DNA of 64,000 bases from NCBI RefSeq assembly GCF_018138145.1, contig NZ_CP073104.1:5275001-5339000 (forward strand). The letters run 5' to 3'. Within the stretch, counting starts at the first letter, position 1. Each line of letters begins with the position of its first letter. This DNA is from Pseudomonas sp. SCA2728.1_7 (GTDB lineage Bacteria > Pseudomonadota > Gammaproteobacteria > Pseudomonadales > Pseudomonadaceae). Shown here piece after piece: positions 1 to 12,808 of the stretch. A model generated the notes under the pieces. The model was given only the letters and a program-made list of their open reading frames with translations. It was not told the origin of the DNA and did no database searches. The position numbers were made by a program, and so were the translations under genes.

Positions 1-531
1 GGCATCCCGCTGGACGGCATTGCCTTCCATCCGTACTACACCGTGAAAGACATTGTCGGTGTCGTAGTGTTCCTGTTTATCTTCTGTTTCATTGTGTTCT
101 TCTTCCCGGAAATGGGCGGTTACTTCCTCGAAAAACCAAACTTCGAGCAAGCTAACCCGTTCAAGACACCAGAGCACATTGCGCCGGTTTGGTACTTCAC
201 ACCGTTCTACGCAATCTTGCGTGCGATCCCGGACAAGCTCATGGGCGTGATCGCCATGGGGGCGGCGATTGCGGTGCTGTTTGTGTTGCCGTGGCTCGAC
301 CGTAGTCCGGTCAAGTCGATGCGCTACAAAGGCTGGCTGAGCAAAATCTGGCTGCTGGTGTTCTGCATTTCGTTCGTGATTCTCGGCATTCTCGGTGTGC
401 TTGCGCCGACGCCGGAGCGAACCTTGCTGTCGCAGGTCTGCACCTTCCTGTACTTCGCCTACTTCATTCTGATGCCGTTCTACACCCGGCTCGAGAAGAC
501 CAAACCGGTTCCGGAAAGGGTGACTGGCTGA
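1..531 (+). CDS. petB: Cytochrome b of the bc1 complex, C-terminal part (cut by window start)
   Basis: The reading frame is open from the first base and ends at 531, so the 5' part lies outside the window. It encodes the C-terminal membrane half of cytochrome b, the quinol-oxidising core of respiratory complex III in the inner membrane. The visible part starts with a HPYYTVKD segment, typical of the region before the late helices, and has about four hydrophobic helices with a PVWYFTPFYAILR loop between them, a classic cytochrome b sequence. The stop overlaps the start of petC by one base, as expected in petABC. The first in-frame ATG/GTG is internal and is not the true start. Identification is secure from motif and neighbour. 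Confidence 0.95.
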   Translation, partial: GIPLDGIAFHPYYTVKDIVGVVVFLFIFCFIVFFFPEMGGYFLEKPNFEQANPFKTPEHIAPVWYFTPFYAILRAIPDKLMGVIAMGAAIAVLFVLPWLDRSPVKSMRYKGWLSKIWLLVFCISFVILGILGVLAPTPERTLLSQVCTFLYFAYFILMPFYTRLEKTKPVPERVTG

Positions 532-1313
532 TGAAAAAGTTATTTTTTGCTCTGATTTTTGCTGCGTTGCCTGTCCTGTCTTTCGCCGCTGAACATGGTG
601 GTCCGGAGCTGGAAAAAGTCGACATCGATGTCTCCGATAAAGCTGCTCTGCAGGATGGTGCGCGCACCTTCGCCAACTATTGCATGGGTTGCCACAGTGC
701 CAAGTTCCAGCGTTACGAGCGGGTTGCCGATGACCTTGGTGTGCCGCACGAACTGATGCTGGAGAAACTGGTGTTCACCGGCGCCAAGATTGGCGATCAC
801 ATGAACATCGGCATGCAGCCGGCGGACGCCAAGACCTGGTTCGGCGCGGCACCACCGGATCTGACCCTGGTCGCTCGCGTACGCGGCACCGACTGGCTCT
901 ACGGTTACCTGAAGTCGTTCTACGAAGATCCGGCACGCCCATGGGGTGTGAACAACAAGGTCTTCCCGAACGTCGGCATGCCTAACGTGCTGGTCGGCCT
1001 GCAAGGTCGTCAGGTCGTGGGTTGCAAACAGGTGCAGATCGTCGAAGACGGCAAGAAGCAATATGATCCGCTGACCGGTACGCCTCTGACCCATGAAGCG
1101 TGCGATCAACTGACCATCGTGCCGAAATCCGGTGCTCTGAACGAAGAGCAGTTCGATGAGAAGGTCAAGAATCTGGTAACCTTCCTGGCTTACTCGGCTA
1201 ACCCGGTTAAGCTGCAACATCAGCGCATCGGTACTTATGTCTTGCTGTACCTGGCGTTCTTCTTTGTGTTCGCCTACCTGCTCAAGCGTGAATACTGGAA
1301 AGACGTGCACTGA
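531..1313 (+). CDS. petC: Cytochrome c1 of the bc1 complex
   Basis: The 260-residue protein is the c-type haem subunit of complex III, passing electrons from the Rieske protein to soluble or membrane cytochrome c on the periplasmic side. Residues 1-20 form a signal peptide ending in SFAAEHGG. The haem-binding CMGCH motif is at residues 51-55, and a C-terminal anchor helix spans about 233-252, followed by the basic tail KREYWKDVH. Length and layout match proteobacterial cytochrome c1. The start overlaps the petB stop by one base, implying translational coupling. A strong hairpin terminator lies directly downstream. Confidence 0.96.
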   Translation: MKKLFFALIFAALPVLSFAAEHGGPELEKVDIDVSDKAALQDGARTFANYCMGCHSAKFQRYERVADDLGVPHELMLEKLVFTGAKIGDHMNIGMQPADAKTWFGAAPPDLTLVARVRGTDWLYGYLKSFYEDPARPWGVNNKVFPNVGMPNVLVGLQGRQVVGCKQVQIVEDGKKQYDPLTGTPLTHEACDQLTIVPKSGALNEEQFDEKVKNLVTFLAYSANPVKLQHQRIGTYVLLYLAFFFVFAYLLKREYWKDVH

Positions 1314-1337
1314 TACGCTTCAAGCATTGCTGTTAAT

Positions 1338-1420
1338 CGCGCGCGCCCAAGGGCGCCTCCGATAGCGCAACTCTGGTCAGCCAGACGTTGCGGGAGGCGC
1401 CCTCTGGGCGCGCGCGTTTT
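1338..1420 (+). terminator. Long hairpin terminator after petC
   Basis: Arms at 1338-1360 and 1393-1416 are nearly perfect inverted repeats rich in GC (core GGGCGCCTCC / GGAGGCGCCC). The inner part also pairs (GCGCAAC with GTTGCG), so almost the whole stretch folds into one stem. It is followed by TTTT. It would end the petABC transcript before sspA. Confidence 0.85.
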
Positions 1421-1458
1421 TCCGGTTCCGATAATTTCAACAAGCGAGGAGGATCGCC

Positions 1459-2076
1459 ATGGGCGTGACCAATCGGTTGGCCTGTTACTCCGACCCCGCC
1501 GACCACTATTCCCACCGAGTGCGCATTGTGCTTGCAGAGAAGGGTGTCAGCGCCGAGATCATTTATGTGGAGGCTGGTCGTCAGCCGCCTAAACTGATTG
1601 AGGTAAACCCTTACGGCAGTCTGCCGACGCTGGTCGATCGTGACCTGGCGTTGTGGGAGTCGACCGTGGTGATGGAATATCTGGATGAGCGTTACCCGCA
1701 CCCGCCGTTGATGCCGGTTTATCCGGTGGCGCGTGCCAACAGTCGGCTGCTGATTCATCGCATTCAGCGCGACTGGTGTGGTCTGGTGGATCTGATTCTG
1801 GATCCCAAGTCCAAGGAGGCTGCGCGTGTCGTGGCGCGCAAGGAATTGCGCGAAAGCCTGACGGGTGTGTCGCCGCTGTTTGCCGACAAGCCGTTTTTCC
1901 TCAGTGAGGAACAAAGTCTGGTGGATTGCTGCCTATTGCCAATACTCTGGCGTTTGCCGATTCTGGGTATTGAACTGCCGCGGCCAGCCAAGCCGCTGCT
2001 TGATTATATGGAGCGCTCGTTTGCGCGTGAGGCTTTCCAGGCGAGTCTGTCTGGTGTCGAACGCGATATGCGCTAA
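1459..2076 (+). CDS. sspA: Stringent starvation protein A
   Basis: A 205-residue protein with a glutathione-transferase fold that acts as an RNA polymerase-associated regulator rather than an enzyme. The thioredoxin-like N-terminal half carries the family pattern [20 protein letters not shown] and [14 protein letters not shown] followed by [16 protein letters not shown]. The alpha-helical half ends in a segment rich in [10 protein letters not shown]. The start is an ATG with GAGGAGG about 9 nt upstream (1447-1453). sspB follows after 16 nt, and the pair is preceded by the petC terminator, so sspAB is its own transcription unit. The conserved petC-sspA-sspB order supports the call. Confidence 0.95.
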   Translation: MGVTNRLACYSDPADHYSHRVRIVLAEKGVSAEIIYVEAGRQPPKLIEVNPYGSLPTLVDRDLALWESTVVMEYLDERYPHPPLMPVYPVARANSRLLIHRIQRDWCGLVDLILDPKSKEAARVVARKELRESLTGVSPLFADKPFFLSEEQSLVDCCLLPILWRLPILGIELPRPAKPLLDYMERSFAREAFQASLSGVERDMR

Positions 2077-2092
2077 GGCTTAAGGAGCCGCT

Positions 2093-2506
2093 ATGAACTC
2101 CAGTCGACCTTATCTGGTCCGCGCGCTCTATGAGTGGATTGTTGATAACGATTGCACCCCGCACATGCTGGTCAATTCCGAATACCCGGCGGTGCAGGTG
2201 CCGCAGGGTTTCGCCAGTGACGGGCAGATTGTCCTGAACATCTCGCCAAGCGCGGTGCGTCATCTGCACATGGACAACGACGTGGTGACCTTCGAAGGTC
2301 GCTTCGGTGGTGTCCCGCACAGCTTGTACGTGCCGATCAGCGCGATCCTGGGTATTTACGCCCGGGAGAACGGTCAGGGCATGGTGTTTGATCTTGAGTC
2401 GCCGATGGATGACGAAGAAGAGATCGAGTCGGATGACGACTTGCCGCCACCGGACAGCGAGCCACCGCGCCCTAGCGGCCGGCCTAGTTTGAAAGTGGTG
2501 AAGTAA
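2093..2506 (+). CDS. sspB: ClpXP protease specificity-enhancing factor
   Basis: SspB is a dimeric adaptor that tethers ssrA-tagged proteins to ClpXP. The 137-residue protein has the folded substrate-binding domain at about 1-105 (RPYLVRALYEWIVDNDCTPH, then the AVQVPQG and LNISPSAV segments). A very acidic, flexible linker follows (EEEIESDDDLPPPDSEPP), and a short tail, RPSLKVVK, matches the ClpX-docking peptide of the family. It is 16 nt downstream of sspA with AAGGAG close to the ATG. A bidirectional terminator follows. Confidence 0.95.
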   Translation: MNSSRPYLVRALYEWIVDNDCTPHMLVNSEYPAVQVPQGFASDGQIVLNISPSAVRHLHMDNDVVTFEGRFGGVPHSLYVPISAILGIYARENGQGMVFDLESPMDDEEEIESDDDLPPPDSEPPRPSGRPSLKVVK

Positions 2507-2508
2507 TA

Positions 2509-2539
2509 AAAAAGGCGATCCGGATGGATCGCCTTTTTT
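2509..2539. terminator. Bidirectional terminator between sspB and dolP
   Basis: Perfect inverted repeat AAGGCGATCC / GGATCGCCTT with A-rich and T-rich flanks on both sides. It sits between the convergent sspB (plus) and the BON-domain gene (minus), so it can serve both strands. Confidence 0.9.
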
Positions 2540-2557
2540 GTGTGCGCGTTTCGGCTG

Positions 2558-4192
<1,635 letters not shown>

Positions 4193-4193
<1 letters not shown>

Positions 4194-6004
4194 CAGCGCG
4201 GGGTGTCCGGCAGGCGCTGTACCTGGCCGCTGACGAACTGCGCCCAAGGCAACTGACGTACAACGCGTTGGGTCTGGGTCATGCCGAGGCTGCCCGACTC
4301 ACCATCGATGCGGCTGTCCGGCAGGGCTTTGAGTTGACCCAGACGTGGTGCCAGACGATAGGCATCCACGCCCATCGCGTACAGGCGGCCGAGGCTGCCG
4401 GCGGCTTGCGGCCATTGCGCAACCACTTGCTGACGCAGTGGATCGCTGTTGTCCAGCAGCCATGGGGTTTCGCAGAAGCGAATGCCGTTCATGTCGTTGT
4501 ACTGGTTGACGTCGCCGCTGGCGCTGTAAACGTGCGAGGTCGCGTAAACCGGAACGTCACCAGCGTATTGGAAGTTCAGGGTCGGCTTGATCTGCTGCGC
4601 CTGTTGCGGCGTGGCGGCAAGGAAGATGAACTCGATGTCCTGACGACGCGACGGCTGCGCGGCGACGTTAGTGCCAGCGGCATTTTGCAGGCTCTTGGCG
4701 CGGGCCTCGCTCTGACGCAGCTGGAACATGTCAGCGATCTGCTGGGCCAGTTGCACCGGCTGATCAACACGCTCGGTCGCGACGATGCTGCCACCGTTGG
4801 CCTGCCAGTCCTGGCTGAAAGCGCGCAGTACACGGTCGCCCCATTCGCCTTTCGGCACCATGATCGCGGCGCGATGCAGGCCGTCGGCACGGGCGCGGCG
4901 CGAGACTTCGCGGGCTTCGTCTTCAGCGGCCAGACCGAACTGGAACAATTGCGCCGGGCCTTGATCACCTTCGCTGTAGTTCAGCGCGAGGGTGGTGATC
5001 GGCAGTTGCGGGCGGGTGCTCAGTTGTTTGACCAAGGGTTTTTCCAACGGGCCAACGACCAGTTGCACGCCATCAGCCTGAGCCTTGCGGTAGAACTCGT
5101 CCATCGAGGTCAGCTTGGAGCTGTCGTAGAACTCGATCGCTGGCGGCTTTTGTCCGGCTTGTTGGGCTTGGTAGTGCGCAGCCATGAAGCCTTCGCGCAG
5201 TGCTTTACCGACCGCTGCCAGTTGGCCATCTTGCGGCAGCAGCAGGGCGATTTTGCTCAGGGGCTGGCTGGCCAGTTCCTTGAGTTTGGTCAGCGGCAGC
5301 GGCAGGTTGATTGCGGCCGGGTGCTTTGGATTCTGCGCGCGCCAGGTGTCGATCGCGGCTTGTTGCTGTTCCAGGGTGCCGGCGGATTTCACTGCCAGTG
5401 CCAGACCCATCCAGCCGCCGAGGTCGTCGGTGGTGTTGGGCTGCAGTTGATCGGTTGGCAGCGAGCCGATCAGGGTCCAGATCGCTTCGTGGTTCTTGCT
5501 CGCGGCTTCGCCTTGCAGCATCGGTGCGATGAACACGCGCTCGCGGGCGGCAGCCAAAGTCTGGCCATCAGCTTCAAGGGCGCGGGCATGCACGGTGCCG
5601 GTGCGCACTTGCTGCTCTTCAGGCATCTCGCCCAAATGTTGCAGGCTTGGATGGCTCAGGGCAGTCAGCGCGGCTTTCGGCTGATTGCGGGTCATGGCCA
5701 GTTCGGCATTCAGCGTGCTGGCAAAAATCTGCTGGCCGGGCTTCAGTTGCTCCGTCGGCACTTGCTGCAGGATTTGCGCAGACTGACCGGCGTTGCCCTG
5801 GCGATAAGCCAGATCTGCAGCGCTGAGGCGCAACAGGGCGGCTTTTTCCGGGGTTTTCGCCTGGGTAGCCTGTTCGAGCAGTTGCTCGATGCTGGCATCC
5901 GGAGTCCGTGGAAGTTCGCCAAGGCTGGAGGAAGGGGAGCTGGCGCAAGCCGCCAACAGGGCAGCGAAGCAGAGGGCAGTGAACAGCCGCAGGCAAGCGA
6001 TCAT
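4193..6004 (-). CDS. lpoA: LpoA-type activator of penicillin-binding proteins (lipoprotein)
   Basis: A 603-residue outer-membrane lipoprotein with lipobox LLAAC (Cys-20). Residues 30-250 are alpha-helical, TPR-like and rich in Ala/Leu/Gln. Residues of about 260-590 form a periplasmic-binding-protein-like domain containing KIALLLPQDGQLAAVGKALR, VVGPLEKPLV and the late motif FCETPWLL. This two-domain build matches LpoA (YraM), which activates PBP1a for peptidoglycan synthesis. It is the first gene of lpoA-yraN-gmhA-dolP and diverges from rsmI, as in other pseudomonads. The start is the only ATG that leads straight into a signal peptide. Confidence 0.93.
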
Positions 6005-6214
6005 GTAAGTGTTCCTGATACTCGATCAAATTAGCGTCGAATTGTACCCAAGCACTGGCCGGGGCGCGATGTTACTGGCGTGAATCGGACGATTTAGCTG
6101 GAGTAAATGTTGCGACGGCGCACAACGGCGTGCAAAACCGGGCTCGGCTTGAACGCATCGCAAGCCTCGTGACGCGCTACAATGGCCGCTTTTACCGATC
6201 ACGAGGTGTGCGCT
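6005..6214. promoter_or_regulatory. Divergent lpoA-rsmI control region
   Basis: About 210 nt between divergent genes. On the plus strand a TACAAT hexamer at 6178-6183 is a plausible -10 box for rsmI; the nearest TTGAAC is 23 nt upstream, too far for a standard -35. No clear lpoA promoter was recognised. Confidence 0.4.
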
Positions 6215-7087
6215 TTGACTGTTCCAGGTTCCCTGAATTCCGCTGCTGGCTCGCTTTATGTGGTGGCGACGCCCATCGGCAACCTGGACGACATCAGCGC
6301 CCGGGCCCTGAAGATCCTCCGCGAAGTCGCCTTGATCGCTGCCGAAGACACCCGTCACTCGGCGCGCCTGATGCAGCACTTCGGGATCGGCACGCCGTTG
6401 GCTGCGTGTCACGAACACAATGAACGAGATGAAGGTAGCCGCTTTATTACCCGTCTGCTGGCGGGCGATAACGTCGCGCTGATTTCCGATGCGGGGACAC
6501 CGCTGATTTCCGATCCGGGTTATCACCTGGTGCGCCAGGCTCGCGCGGCTGGAATCAATGTGGTGCCGGTGCCGGGAGCTTGTGCCCTTATCGCCGCGCT
6601 GTCGGCGGCCGGTCTGCCATCCGATCGCTTTATCTTTGAAGGTTTTCTGCCGGCCAAATCGGTCGGGCGCAAGGCGCGACTGGAAGCCGTCAAGGAAGAG
6701 CCGCGCACATTGATCTTCTATGAAGCACCACACCGCATTCTTGAATGCCTGCAGGATATGGAAGCAGTGTTCGGCGGTGAGCGTCAGGCCTTGCTCGCCC
6801 GGGAAATCACCAAAACCTTTGAGACGCTAAAAGGTCTGCCGCTGGCTGAGCTACGCGCGTTCGTCGAGTCGGACAGCAATCAGCAGCGCGGCGAATGCGT
6901 CGTGTTGGTGGCTGGCTGGACCGCGCCGGAGTCTGAAGATGCAGTCAGCAGCGAGGCGATGCGCATTCTCGATCTGTTGCTTGAAGAGATGCCGCTCAAG
7001 CGTGCCGCCGCGTTGGCCGCGCAGATCACCGGTGAGCGCAAAAACGTGCTGTATCAGGTCGCGCTGGAGAAACAGAAAGGCGTGTAA
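6215..7087 (+). CDS. rsmI: 16S rRNA (cytidine1402-2'-O)-methyltransferase
   Basis: RsmI methylates the ribose of C1402 in 16S rRNA, acting with RsmH on the same nucleotide. The SAM-dependent tetrapyrrole-methylase fold is shown by LYVVATPIGNLDD near residue 16, IAAEDTRHSARLM, DAGTPLISDPG and PVPGACALIAALSAAGLP. I chose the TTG at 6215: GAGG at 6203-6206 lies 8 nt upstream and the protein then begins MTVPGSLNS, close to other family members. The in-frame ATG at 6182 has no ribosome site and overlaps a TACAAT sequence that may be the -10 box. The resulting protein has 290 residues. rnpB follows. Confidence 0.93.
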   Translation: MTVPGSLNSAAGSLYVVATPIGNLDDISARALKILREVALIAAEDTRHSARLMQHFGIGTPLAACHEHNERDEGSRFITRLLAGDNVALISDAGTPLISDPGYHLVRQARAAGINVVPVPGACALIAALSAAGLPSDRFIFEGFLPAKSVGRKARLEAVKEEPRTLIFYEAPHRILECLQDMEAVFGGERQALLAREITKTFETLKGLPLAELRAFVESDSNQQRGECVVLVAGWTAPESEDAVSSEAMRILDLLLEEMPLKRAAALAAQITGERKNVLYQVALEKQKGV

Positions 7088-7160
7088 GCCGTCGCCCATA
7101 GCGGTCTTGAGGCTTTTAGCGCTTGTTCTTCGGGCGCTCTGCCGTTAACCTTCGCGGCGG

Positions 7161-7515
7161 AGAGTCGATCGGACAGTCGCTGCCCTCTATGAAAATTAGG
7201 GGGGGGAGGAAAGTCCGGGCTCCATAGGGCGAAGTGCCAGGTAATGCCTGGGAGGCGTGAGCCTACGGAAAGTGCCACAGAAAATAACCGCCTAAGCGCT
7301 TCGGCGCCGGTAAGGGTGAAAAGGTGCGGTAAGAGCGCACCGCACGTCTGGCAACAGTTCGTGGCTAGGTAAACCCCACTTGGAGCAAGACCAAATAGGG
7401 TCCCAAGGCGTGGCCCGCGCTGGGACCGGGTAGGTTGCTAAAGATGTCCAGTGATGGCCATCGTAGACGAATGACTGTTCAAGACAGAACCCGGCTTACA
7501 GATCGACTCTCCACC
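7161..7515 (+). ncRNA. rnpB: RNase P RNA (M1 RNA)
   Basis: This is the catalytic RNA of RNase P, which matures tRNA 5' ends. Diagnostic blocks are visible in order: GAGGAAAGTCCGGGCTCC near 7205 (helix P4 5' strand/CR I), the GGTAAGGGTGAAAAGGTGCGGTAAGAG block near 7310 and ACAGAACCCGGCTTACA near 7483 (P4 3' strand). The 5' AGTCGATC at 7163 pairs with the 3' GATCGACT at 7501, closing helix P1. Ends are set from this pairing and are approximate. It follows rsmI closely, and a short T-run (7516-7520) may be its terminator. Confidence 0.96.
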
Positions 7516-7812
7516 TTTTTCTTTCCCTGCTTGAATCATTGGCAACAGGGCTGTGTAATATCAGCAGGCCTGTTCTGAAAGTTCGGCAGCGGCACACGCA
7601 GTAATAGCCATTTCCCACCTTGCTTCAATCAACAGCAGAAGCGCTTTCGTAATACCGAAAAAATCTTACTCTTAACAAATCACTTTAACTTTCGAGCGCA
7701 GCTATCAGTGCTGCATCAAGTTATGGGTCGAAACTCTCCGCCAGATTGTCGTTACTCCTCCTTTTATGCTCCTAAATCTCCGTTCTGTAAGGGTTTTCCT
7801 TTAATCCGCGCC
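7516..7812. other. Intergenic stretch between rnpB and the mra promoter
   Basis: About 300 nt that is clearly more AT-rich than the surrounding genes. I see no credible gene, repeat or RNA in it. It may hold upstream activating sequences for the division cluster promoter. Confidence 0.5.
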
Positions 7813-7842
7813 TTGACGGTGTGGTGGGCGCATTCCTATAGT
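7813..7842 (+). promoter_or_regulatory. Putative sigma-70 promoter of the mra/dcw cluster
   Basis: TTGACG at 7813-7818 and TATAGT at 7837-7842 are separated by 18 nt, a good match to the housekeeping consensus. It sits directly upstream of the MraZ boxes and about 75 nt before mraZ, as in other gammaproteobacteria. Confidence 0.75.
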
Positions 7843-7848
7843 GTGCGC

Positions 7849-7875
7849 AAGTGGCGGAAAGTGGCATGAAGTGGG
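7849..7875 (+). promoter_or_regulatory. Triple MraZ-binding box
   Basis: Three AAGTGG(C/G)-type repeats begin with GTGG at 7851, 7861 and 7871, so the period is exactly 10 bp, one helical turn. In E. coli MraZ represses its own promoter through TGGG-type repeats spaced in the same way. The position just after the -10 box implies autorepression of the whole cluster. Confidence 0.8.
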
Positions 7876-7916
7876 TTTTTTGAGCTCAAAACGATAAAAA
7901 TTGGAGAAACGCAGAC

Positions 7917-8372
7917 GTGTTTCGCGGAGCTAACGCTATCAGTCTCGACGCAAAGGGCCGTCTCGCTATGCCGAGCCGGTACCGTGACGAGCTCGATTCG
8001 CGCAGTTCCGGCCAATTGATCGTGACCATTGATGCCGTTGATCCGTGTCTGTGTGTCTATCCGCTCGACGAGTGGGAAATTATTGAAACCAAGTTGCGCG
8101 CACTCCCTTCGCTTCGCGAAGAGAACCGCCGCTTGCAGCGTTTATTGATCGGCAACGCCGTCGACCTTGAGCTCGATGGCAGTGGCCGTTTTCTGGTTCC
8201 ACCGCGTTTGCGCGAATACGCCAAGCTCGATAAGCGCGCGATGCTGGTGGGCCAACTGAACAAGTTCCAATTGTGGGACGAGGATGCATGGAACGCGGTA
8301 TCTGCCGCTGACCTTGCTGCCATTCAACAACCGGGCGCGATGCCTGATGAACTGCGTGATTTGATCCTGTGA
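7917..8372 (+). CDS. mraZ: Transcriptional regulator MraZ
   Basis: A 151-residue DNA-binding regulator with two SpoVT/AbrB-like swapped-hairpin halves. The repeats are seen in [14 protein letters not shown] (about 11-24) and [16 protein letters not shown] (about 84-99). It forms rings and represses the division cluster, and the three GTGG boxes upstream fit this. Translation starts at a GTG at 7917 with GGAG about 11 nt upstream; the next residues [14 protein letters not shown] are the family N-terminus. It overlaps rsmH by 4 nt (GTGA). Confidence 0.96.
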   Translation: MFRGANAISLDAKGRLAMPSRYRDELDSRSSGQLIVTIDAVDPCLCVYPLDEWEIIETKLRALPSLREENRRLQRLLIGNAVDLELDGSGRFLVPPRLREYAKLDKRAMLVGQLNKFQLWDEDAWNAVSAADLAAIQQPGAMPDELRDLIL

Positions 8373-9312
8373 CTATTGATAGCGGCTTTAACCACATCAC
8401 CGTACTGCTTGACGAAGCCGTCGAGGCTCTCGCCGTACGTCCTGATGGCTGCTATCTGGACGGAACGTTCGGGCGCGGCGGACACAGCCGGTTGATCCTC
8501 AGCCAGCTCGGCACGGACGGTCGGCTCATCGGATTCGACAAAGATCCACAAGCGATTGCCACCGGGCAAACGCTAGCGGCCGAAGACGGCCGCTTTGTCG
8601 TTGTGCAGCGCAGCTTTGCCGAGCTCGGTTCGGTGGTTGCCGAGCAAGGTCTGAGCGGCAAGGTCAGCGGTATTCTGCTCGACCTCGGCGTGTCTTCGCC
8701 GCAGCTCGACGACGCTGAGCGCGGCTTCAGTTTCCTCAACGATGGCCCGCTGGACATGCGCATGGATCCGTCCCGCGGCATCAGCGCTGCCGAATTCGTC
8801 AACACCGCGCCGGCTGAGGAAATCGCCCGGGTGTTCAAGGAATACGGCGAAGAACGTTTCTCCGGGCGTATGGCTCGCGCCGTCGCCGAGCGTCGTGATA
8901 TCAAGCCGTTCGAGCGCACTGCCGATCTGGCCGAAGTATTGAAAGTCGCCAACCCGGCATGGGAAAAGGGCAAGAACCCGGCCACCCGTGCATTCCAGGG
9001 TTTGCGCATTCACGTCAACAACGAATTGGGTGATCTGGAAGCCGGCCTCGAAGCCGCGCTGGACGCTCTGGAAATCGGCGGCCGTCTGGTGGTGATCAGC
9101 TTCCACTCGCTGGAAGACCGCATCGTCAAACTGTTCATGCGCAAGCTGGTGAAAGGCGAAGCCGACAACCTGCCGCGCAACCTGCCGGTTCGCCATGTCG
9201 CGTTCGAACCGAAAATCAAAGTCCATGGCAAAGCGCAGACGGCCTCCGACGCCGAACTCAAAGCCAACCCACGTTCCCGTAGCGCCGTCATGCGCGTCGC
9301 GGAGAAGCTGCG

Positions 9313-9316
<4 letters not shown>
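8369..9316 (+). CDS. rsmH: 16S rRNA (cytosine1402-N4)-methyltransferase
   Basis: RsmH (MraW) methylates N4 of C1402 in 16S rRNA, the same base that RsmI modifies. The 315-residue protein has the SAM-binding motif [10 protein letters not shown] at residues 31-40, the [12 protein letters not shown] motif with the downstream [15 protein letters not shown], and the C-terminal [10 protein letters not shown] and [13 protein letters not shown] segments. Start is a GTG overlapping the mraZ stop by 4 nt, so it depends on translational coupling. It also overlaps ftsL by 4 nt. Confidence 0.97.
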
Positions 9317-11344
<2,028 letters not shown>

Positions 11345-11345
<1 letters not shown>

Positions 11346-12808
11346 TGTCATTAAGTCTGAACAAGATATTCCCCCACGCCGGCCACGATCTGTTGATCCG
11401 TGAATTGGCGCTGGACAGCCGTAACGTGCGCGCGGGCGATCTGTTCCTCGCCGTGCCTGGTGGCAAATTCGATGGCCGTGCGCACATTGCCGATGCACTG
11501 CAGCGCGGTGCTGCGGCGGTAGCTTATGAAGTCGAAGGCGCCACCGTGCTGCCGATCACCGACGTGCCGCTGATTCCGGTCAAAGGCCTTGCAGCGCAGC
11601 TGTCGGACATCGCCGGGCGTTTTTACGGTGAGCCAAGTCATCACCTGAATCTGATTGGCGTGACCGGCACCAATGGTAAAACCAGCGTGACCCAATTGGT
11701 CGCGCAGGCGCTGGATCTGCTCGGTCAGCATTGCGGCATCGTCGGGACCTTGGGTTCCGGCTTCTATGGCGCGCTGCAAAGCGGCCTGCACACCACGCCG
11801 AATCCGATCGCCGTGCAAGCGACGTTGGGCGACCTGAAAAAGGCCGGCGCCAAAGCTGTGGCCATGGAAGTTTCGTCCCACGGACTGGATCAGGGCCGCG
11901 TCACGGCGCTGGCGTTCGACGTGGCGGTGATGACCAACCTGTCCCGCGATCACCTGGATTATCACGGCACCATGCAGGCGTACGCCGAGGCCAAGGCCAA
12001 GCTGTTCGCCTGGAATGATCTGAAATGCCGCGTGGTCAACCTCGACGACGATTTCGGCCGGCAACTGGCCGCTGAAAAACGTGAATCGCGCTTGATCACC
12101 TACAGCCTGCTCGACAGCAGCGCGTACCTGTTCTGCCGTGAAGCGCAGTTTGACGACCACGGCGTGCGTGCCACATTGGTGACGCCGCAGGGCGAGCATC
12201 ATCTGCGCAGCACGCTGCTCGGCCGCTTCAATCTGAGCAACGTACTGGCAGCCGTCGGTGCCTTGCTCGGTCTGGATTACGCGCTCGACGAAATTCTCAA
12301 AGTGCTGCCAAAACTCGAAGGCCCGGCCGGTCGCATGCAGCGTCTGGGTGGCGGTACGCAGCCGTTGGTGGTGGTCGATTACGCCCACACCCCGGACGCT
12401 CTGGAAAAAGTCCTGACCGCGCTGCGCCCGCACGTCAAAGGTCAGCTGCTGTGCCTGTTCGGCTGCGGCGGTGACCGTGATCGCGGCAAACGTCCGTTGA
12501 TGGCCGAAGTGGTCGAGCGTCTGGCCGACCAAGTGCTGGTCACCGACGACAACCCGCGCACCGAAGATCCTGCAGTGATTTTCGATGACATCCGCGCCGG
12601 TTTCACGGCTGTGGATAAAGTCACCTTCGTCGCCGGCCGTGGTCAGGCGATCGCGCAACTGATTGCCGGCGCGTCCGCCGATGACGTGATTGTTCTGGCC
12701 GGTAAAGGTCACGAGGACTATCAGGAAATCAACGGCGAGCGCCACGCTTTCTCCGATCTGGTCGAGGCCGATCACGCCCTGACCGCTTGGGAGGTGGCCC
12801 ATGCTTAA
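11345..12808 (+). CDS. murE: UDP-MurNAc-tripeptide synthetase (meso-diaminopimelate adding)
   Basis: A cytoplasmic Mur ligase adding meso-diaminopimelate to UDP-MurNAc-L-Ala-D-Glu. The ATP loop GTNGKT ends near Lys-112, and the ligase signature continues with MEVSSHGLDQGR and NLSRDHLDYHGTM. The DNPR motif (in TDDNPRTEDP) selects meso-DAP rather than lysine, which fits a Gram-negative wall. Length is 487 residues. It overlaps ftsI by one base (TGATG) and murF by 8 nt. Confidence 0.97.

Noticed and set aside
1338..1420. Possible mobile palindromic element after petC
   Set aside because: A single-copy stem followed by T residues at the end of an operon is explained by a terminator.
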